A stretch of DNA of 64,000 bases. Origin: Phanerodontia chrysosporium. Taxonomy: Eukaryota > Basidiomycota > Agaricomycetes > Polyporales > Phanerochaetaceae. Where the stretch lies: the NCBI GenBank assembly GCA_001910725.1, contig MJGA01000002.1:2294001-2358000 (forward strand). The letters run 5' to 3'. Shown here piece by piece: positions 59,134 through 64,000 of the stretch. Under the pieces are notes generated by a model, which did no database searches, was not told the DNA's origin, and was given only the letters and a program-made list of their open reading frames with translations. How positions within the stretch are numbered: the first letter of the stretch is position 1; every line of letters begins with the position of its first letter. The position numbers and the translations under genes were made by a program.

Positions 59134-59510
59134 CTCGAGGTATTTTAACGGTCAAGGGTGCCTTTGGGAGCGCAAGACGACTCATTCTATTCGAGACATG
59201 GACGAGGAGGTCAAGGTGCCGACTTGTGAAGCGCGCGTCGGTGCCTTAGATTGCGAATTAGTCACTGCGAGCGCCAATCTTATCTGTGGGCAGCGTGGCG
59301 ACGCGTACCTGGCCCAAACAGGAAACAATTGTCGATGTCGGATCAGACGCCGGCTTGGCGCAACCAAGGGCGGGCGAGCGCGTGCCGTCTTTTTCCCTCA
59401 TCGCAACCACGTCTCGTTTGCTTTCCTCCCTCTCCTCCCTCTCACTCTTGGGCCTCTGAACCGTCGAGCTTTTGCGCTCTCCAGTCGTTCTTTGTACACA
59501 TACCACCGAA
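59134..59510. promoter_or_regulatory. Divergent promoter region, RAD2 / wall protein
   Basis: 377 bp. A pyrimidine-rich block (CTTTCCTCCCTCTCCTCCCT, about 59420-59450) lies 60-90 bp before the wall-protein ATG, a common core-promoter feature of highly expressed fungal genes. Confidence 0.5.
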
Positions 59511-60400
59511 ATGTTCACCACACTCGTTTCTGCTGCTACCGTGCTCTCGGCCCTCGCCATCCGTGGCGCCAGCGCCCAGGATGCCTTCACCATCGACACT
59601 CCCGTCATGACTCAGGTTCGTACGATTTGCGTCTGCGGAAACACCGTTGTAACATTTTGCACAGTGCCAGGACGTGCACGTCACCTGGAGCGGCGGCCAG
59701 GCCCCGTACAACCTCCTCATCGTCCCTAGTGATGCTCCTTGTGACCAGGTTCTGTACGTGCAGCCACATGGCTCTCTGGAATAATACGGTATTGAACAAT
59801 TTTTGTAGCGTTGACCTCGGCGACCACCAGGGCAAGTCCATCACCTGGAACGTTGGCCTCCCCGCTGGCACTCAGCTGATGCTCTCCCTCGCCGACGCCA
59901 ACGAGGACGAGGCGTGGAGTGGAACTGTACGTGCCTTGCTACCTCAACATGCGTGGCACGATGTTCAATTTTTGTAATATTAGATCACTGTTGGCGGCAA
60001 CTCCGACAGCTCGTGCTTGGCACCTGCTTCATCTGCCGCCCCTCGTCCTCTGCTGATGCTTCGGTCACCCCTTCGTCTTCCGTCGATTCCTCTGTAGCTC
60101 CCGCGGACGCTCAACCCACCCCTGCGACCACGTACGTACCCGCAAGATTGAGAATGTATTCATCCTGATTTGACACGCGTTTCCAGCCTTACCGTTGCTC
60201 CCGATTACAACACACCCGCAGGTGGTTCGCCTACCGACACTGCGTCTGACTCCACGTCCACCGACGATGCTGCTATTCCCATTGGTGCTGCCAACGCTGG
60301 TGTTCTCCCTGGCGGCAGCAACGGTGCCTCTGCCTCGCACAAGATCGGGGGCTCCGTCCTCGCCCTCGCCGCCGTTGCCGCTTTCTTCGTATCCATGTAA
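59511..60400 (+). CDS. Secreted Ser/Thr-rich GPI-anchored protein (Kre9/Knh1-like N-domain)
   Basis: Signal peptide MFTTLVSAATVLSALAIRGASA, then FTIDTPVMTQCQDVHVTWSG and APYNLLIVPSDAPCDQVL. The segment VDLGDHQGKSITWNVGLPAG with LMLSLADANEDEAWSGT-ITVGG completes the Ig-like beta domain seen in many basidiomycete wall proteins related to Kre9/Knh1. A Ser/Thr/Ala/Pro-rich stalk follows, ending in a small-residue site and the hydrophobic tail IGGSVLALAAVAAFFVSM, a GPI attachment signal. It is likely a structural or adhesive wall protein with no enzymatic signature. One C is missing from the CCCC run at 60039-60042, after CLAPASSAAP; restoring it keeps the stalk in frame to TAA 60398-60400. Confidence 0.78.
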
Positions 60401-61174
60401 TTTGCCCCGTATCACGACCGCTCGCTAACGATCGTCGCTGATGATACCCAACATTTAACACTTCATACACGTCGCGCACATCAGCATCACAGGATGCTGC
60501 ATTTTTATGACTTAAATATTATTCAGTGCTGGTCAACATTTGGAACCTTGAAGGTCTGGATTCGGTATTACTGGCTTGGGCTTTCGATGCGAATAGTTTA
60601 ACCACTCGGTACGGCTGCTGGTGTCGGTTGTTAGGATATCTTCTGTACTTTCGTCGCAATGCGGCTTGGCTCTGTCCGCGACGACTGGCTGTACTTGCTA
60701 GATACACTCGTAGTCTTGTTAAATATACCTATGTCCTGCTTGTATGCATGCTAGCGTTAGCGCCCTTACGTAGCAACGCTTTATTTTCTCACAAGTATTA
60801 CGCTATATAGAGCACTTGCCGGCCATAGACGAGTCGTGTTCGTTGGACCTGCTATCCGGGAGAAACATCATGCTCTGCCTAGCTTAGACTTATCCCGAGA
60901 TTACGATCCAACCATGGACGACTGGGCAAGCCGCATCCTAGGCGCCAAGCTTCAGCCGCAGCCAACCGGCCTCATCCGACGCTCCCACAAGGTCGCGATC
61001 GTTAGATCTGTCGTCATTCCGGTGGACACAACGCGTTGTAGCATGCGCCGTGACACTTCGCCCAGGATTATCACGCCTCGGGCACGGCTACGCCGGAGGC
61101 CGGTGGCTCTGAGGAGGACATTTAGTGACAGCTTTCATGCTCGCGACAGGGAAATCCGTCTTGCCTCAGCTCAC
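60401..61174. other. Intergenic, upstream of oxidoreductase
   Basis: 774 bp between two plus-strand genes: 3' UTR of the wall protein and promoter of the oxidoreductase. The first half is AT-rich; no gene supported. Confidence 0.4.
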
Positions 61175-62643
61175 CATGGCCCCTGCGACATACACGCGTA
61201 TCATCTTCCAGGAGCGGCCCACGGGTGACCTCACGCCGCACACGTTCCGCGTCGAGAAGGTGCCGTTTGACCTGAAGCCGGGCGAGAACGAGGTGCTCGT
61301 CAAGACGCTGTATCTCTCGCTCGACCCGACGCAGCGCATGTGGCTGAACCCCGGCAGAAACTACATGGAGCCCGTCAAGGTCGGCGATGTCATGCGCGGC
61401 ACAGGCCTCGGTGTCGTCGTCGAGGCGGGACCGGGGAGTCGCCTCAAGGTTGGAGACATCGTGGATGGCATGCTAGGTTGTGGCGTCTGCTACCATGCCT
61501 CGGGTTCCTTACTGACAGGACTGTTTGTACGCAGGCTGGAGGGACTACGGTGTCCATGGACACAGGACTCTGCATCGAGTCGTGTGCGTTCCCTAAATGC
61601 ACACCTAGGTCGTGGGTATTGACGACTGCCCCTAGCGTTCCCCAGGGCTGCGAGCTCATTGATCTCATGGGTCCAATAGGAATGACGGGTACGTTCAACA
61701 AGACAGCTAAGTCGTCCGCTGGAATTTGATCTATCTTCCTAGGTCTCACGGCCTATTTTGTGAGTATCGCCCCACTGCGTCCACCCGCGACGTTTGACCG
61801 ATGTCCTCGGTAGGGCCTCTTTGACGTCGGGAAGATCAAAGCTGGCGAAACATTGGTCGTTTCTGGCGCGGCTGGAGCGACAGGTTCTATTGCTTGTCAA
61901 CTCGGCAAGAGGGCAGGTGCGAAAGTCATCGCCATCGCCGGCTCGCGCGAGAAATGCGACTGGCTCGAGAAGGACCTTGGCGTCGACAAGGCCATCAACT
62001 ACAAGAGCTCCAGCTTCCGACAAGACTTCATTGAGGCTGTGGGGTACCTGGACGTGTACTTTGACAATGTCGGAGGTGATATCCTCAATTTGGCTCTCGC
62101 ACGCTTGAACAAGGGAGCACGGATAGCACTGTGCGGTAGGTCTGAGTTCGCTAACTTTGTTTGCGGTGCCTGACGTTTGGGTCACGGGTGTAGGGGCCAT
62201 CGCAGACTACAGTAGGTTTCTGGCCAGTGATACGGTTTCCACTTACTTTACTGAGCGGCCTCAGACTCGAAACCAAAGGGTATTACTGCGTATCTCAACC
62301 TCATCTCGCAGAGAGCCGTAATGCAGGGCTTCCTCGTGTAAGGTGGAACCGTGCTGTACACATATTTCATGCTGACGTGACACCAGGCTTGACTACGCGC
62401 CACAATTTGCCAAAGCACGACAGGAGTTGTCCAAGATGATCCATGAAGGATCGTTGAAGCGGCAGTTCCATGTCGTTGAAGGCATCGAAAAATGTCCCGA
62501 AGCGCTGCCACTGCTGTTCTCAGGAGGCAACATGGGGAAGCTGTGCGTGCCTGTGATTCCTTGCGCAGTCAAGGCACTGAACTTGAATTTGGCACTGTAG
62601 GGTGGTGAAGGTGGCAGACGAAAAGGCGGTGGCCAGGCTGTAG
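61175..62643 (+). CDS. NADPH-dependent MDR oxidoreductase (2-alkenal / prostaglandin reductase type)
   Basis: A zinc-independent medium-chain dehydrogenase. ATG at 61175 (MAPATYTRIIFQERPTGDL). N-terminal half: EVLVKTLYLSLDPTQRMWL, VGDVMRGTGLGVVVEAGPGS, VGDIVDGMLGWRDYGVH. Nucleotide-binding half: GMTGLTAYFGLFDVGKIKAG, LVVSGAAGATGSIACQLGK (A-A-G-x-x-G-S dinucleotide loop) and IAGSREKCDWLEKDLGVDKA. YFDNVGGDILNLALARL and LCGAIADY are marks of the LTB4DH / double-bond reductase group, which reduces alpha,beta-unsaturated carbonyls. C-terminal exons give LISQRAVMQGFLV, APQFAKARQELSKMI and VVKVADEKAVARL. Detoxification of reactive alkenals or metabolism of aromatic breakdown products is plausible but inferred. 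No frame break seen. Confidence 0.85.
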
Positions 62644-62988
62644 ATTTCGCAGCGAAAGCTGTGGAAGGTCACATCACCGGGGTTCGGCTATGCACATGGT
62701 TCGCGCAATGACGCGCGTGGTCTGGAATCGGGGAACACGCTAAATGTGAGGACGCCTCGACGTCTGTCGGCGTGGATGGGTCGCGTCTGCGGGCGAATGT
62801 AATCTACCGGATGAGTTGGAATGTGATCTGGAGTGTGCGCCTCCTATTTTCCGGACGGCGGGCTCCTGAGTCGAGTTCGCGCCCGCTGTGATCAACGAGC
62901 ATCAAAGCTGCCTATTCCGTCATGGACGCGAACCCATTCATGACTTCGACCACCTTCTCTTGACCGGGACCTTTCGTGCCCCTCCAAT
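62644..62988. other. Intergenic, upstream of PH-domain gene
   Basis: 345 bp between two plus-strand genes; nothing recognised beyond a C/T-rich leader just before the ATG at 62989. Confidence 0.4.
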
Positions 62989-64000
62989 ATGGCATCGATC
63001 TCTCCGAGCAGCAGCCCGCGGTGGGACAACAGAAACACGGGCTTCATCTCTCCCTCCCAACTCCAGCTCTTGAAGCAGCAGGAGCTCGAGCAGCAGCAGC
63101 GGCTCCAGCAACAACAGCATCAAGGTCCACATCCCTTTCCCACCCAGAACGGCCAGTCCAACTCGCCTGCGCATGCAGAGGCCCCAGTGCCACAGCAGCA
63201 GGGCATGTTCAGGACCACCAGCAGGACGCCCCAAGATGCCCCGCGGCCGACGTCCGCGCACGGCCCACAGCACACTCATGCGCGCACGCACTCCGCGTTC
63301 TCATTCTTCAAGAGCAAGAGCCACCAGCCCGCGCCCTCGACCGCCTCTCTGCCGCCGCAGCATGTCGGCGAGCTGGGCGAGCTCCGAAACGGCGCCGCAC
63401 ACCAACCACCGCCGTCTGCGTCGTCCAGAGGTCCCATCTCACCCCGCGCCCCCGCGCCCTCGGGCAATGGAGAGCGACCCCAGACGGCTGGCAACCAGCA
63501 GCAGAACCGTCCGGCGACGCCTGTGCGTTCCGCGACCGTTGGACCGCCACCAGCGACAGCGCTTCCGCCGCTGCACCCCGAGATACGCTCTATAGTGCAG
63601 CTCACCGTCGCACATAGCCAAAAAGTCTATTTCTCGGGGCCGCTGGTGCGACGCATCGAGCGCCAGCCTGACGGACAGAGGCCGACCAAGGACGAAGGAT
63701 GGCGCGAGGTGTGGGCACAGCTTGGGGGGACCACATTGAGCCTGTGGGACATGAAGGAGATTGAGGAAGCCAGCAAGCAGGGCAAGCAGGTTCCTCCGAG
63801 CTACGTGAATGTCACCGACGCAGTACGTGGTGTGCATCTATCATTCTGATGTCTCGTCACTGAGACATCAACGCCCTAGTTCGTACATGTACACGGCTCC
63901 GTGACCACACCCGCGACTGCCACTTCCGCTGCACAGAAGTACACGAACGTGTTGACCTTGAACACGGCGGGGTCGAACCTGTTGCTCTTTGCCTGCCCTT
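62989..64000 (+). CDS. PH-domain protein, Caf120/Skg3-like (5' part only)
   Basis: Runs off the right edge of the window, so only the N-terminal part is present. Exon 1 (62989-63822) begins MASISPSSSPRWDNRNTGF and has a Gln-rich segment (LKQQELEQQQRLQQQQ) and a long Pro/Ser/His-rich linker. The PH domain then starts: QKVYFSGPLVRRIERQPDGQ, EGWREVWAQLGGTTLSLWDM and KEIEEASKQGKQVPPSYVNV. A 57 bp intron (63823-63879) precedes FVHVHGSVTTPATATS and KYTNVLTLNTAGSNLLLFAC. This is the fungal Caf120/Skg3 PH-domain family, linked in yeast to the CCR4-NOT complex and the cell cortex. No frame break in the visible part. Confidence 0.85.

Overview
The window is nuclear DNA from a filamentous basidiomycete, most likely an Agaricomycete of the white-rot/polypore type. 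The grounds are dense genes on both strands, many phase-consistent introns of about 47-75 bp with GTRNGY-like donors and CTRAY-like branch points, GC-rich coding sequence, and wood-decay or secreted enzymes (oxalate decarboxylase, GH79 glycosidase) beside ordinary eukaryotic housekeeping genes. All gene models were built by hand from exon frames and splice sites; no search was run.

Layout. 0.5-5.7 kb: an unknown Gly-Leu-Gly-rich protein, a PPN2-like phosphatase and an AIG2-like cyclotransferase. 5.8-12.1 kb: GH79 glycosidase, mitoribosomal mL40, a SAM methyltransferase and a small heat-shock protein. 12.6-21.7 kb: two MFS transporters (allantoate/nicotinate-permease type and sugar-porter type) on either side of an SRS2-like UvrD helicase. 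22.5-29.7 kb: a type I metacaspase, an unknown basic protein and cytosolic methionyl-tRNA synthetase. 30.1-35.7 kb: secreted bicupin oxalate decarboxylase, a beta-lactamase-related serine hydrolase and a Ca3427-like binding-fold protein. 35.8-41 kb: IWS1/SPN1 and an F-box-like protein. 41.7-48.4 kb: five small four-helix membrane proteins of unknown function. 49-52 kb: a YIPF6-type Golgi protein diverging from the proteasome ATPase RPT2. 52.1-64 kb: a second methyltransferase, complex I subunit NDUFB8, the XPG/RAD2 repair nuclease, a GPI-anchored wall protein, an MDR oxidoreductase and the start of a PH-domain (Caf120/Skg3-like) protein.

The most notable region is 41.7-48.4 kb. Five diverged membrane-protein genes on alternating strands share one layout (N-tail, TM1, TM2, loop, TM3, TM4). 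They largely share intron positions and phases: phase 2 inside TM1, phase 0 in the central loop, and in three of them phase 2 at the start of TM3. This points to a local lineage-specific family.

A second window-wide signal is that about two thirds of the multi-exon genes need one or more single-base corrections to keep a conserved reading frame. Almost every correction is one missing base, usually in a short homopolymer. This looks like uncorrected assembly error rather than mass pseudogenization, so the affected genes are annotated as CDS with the break noted.
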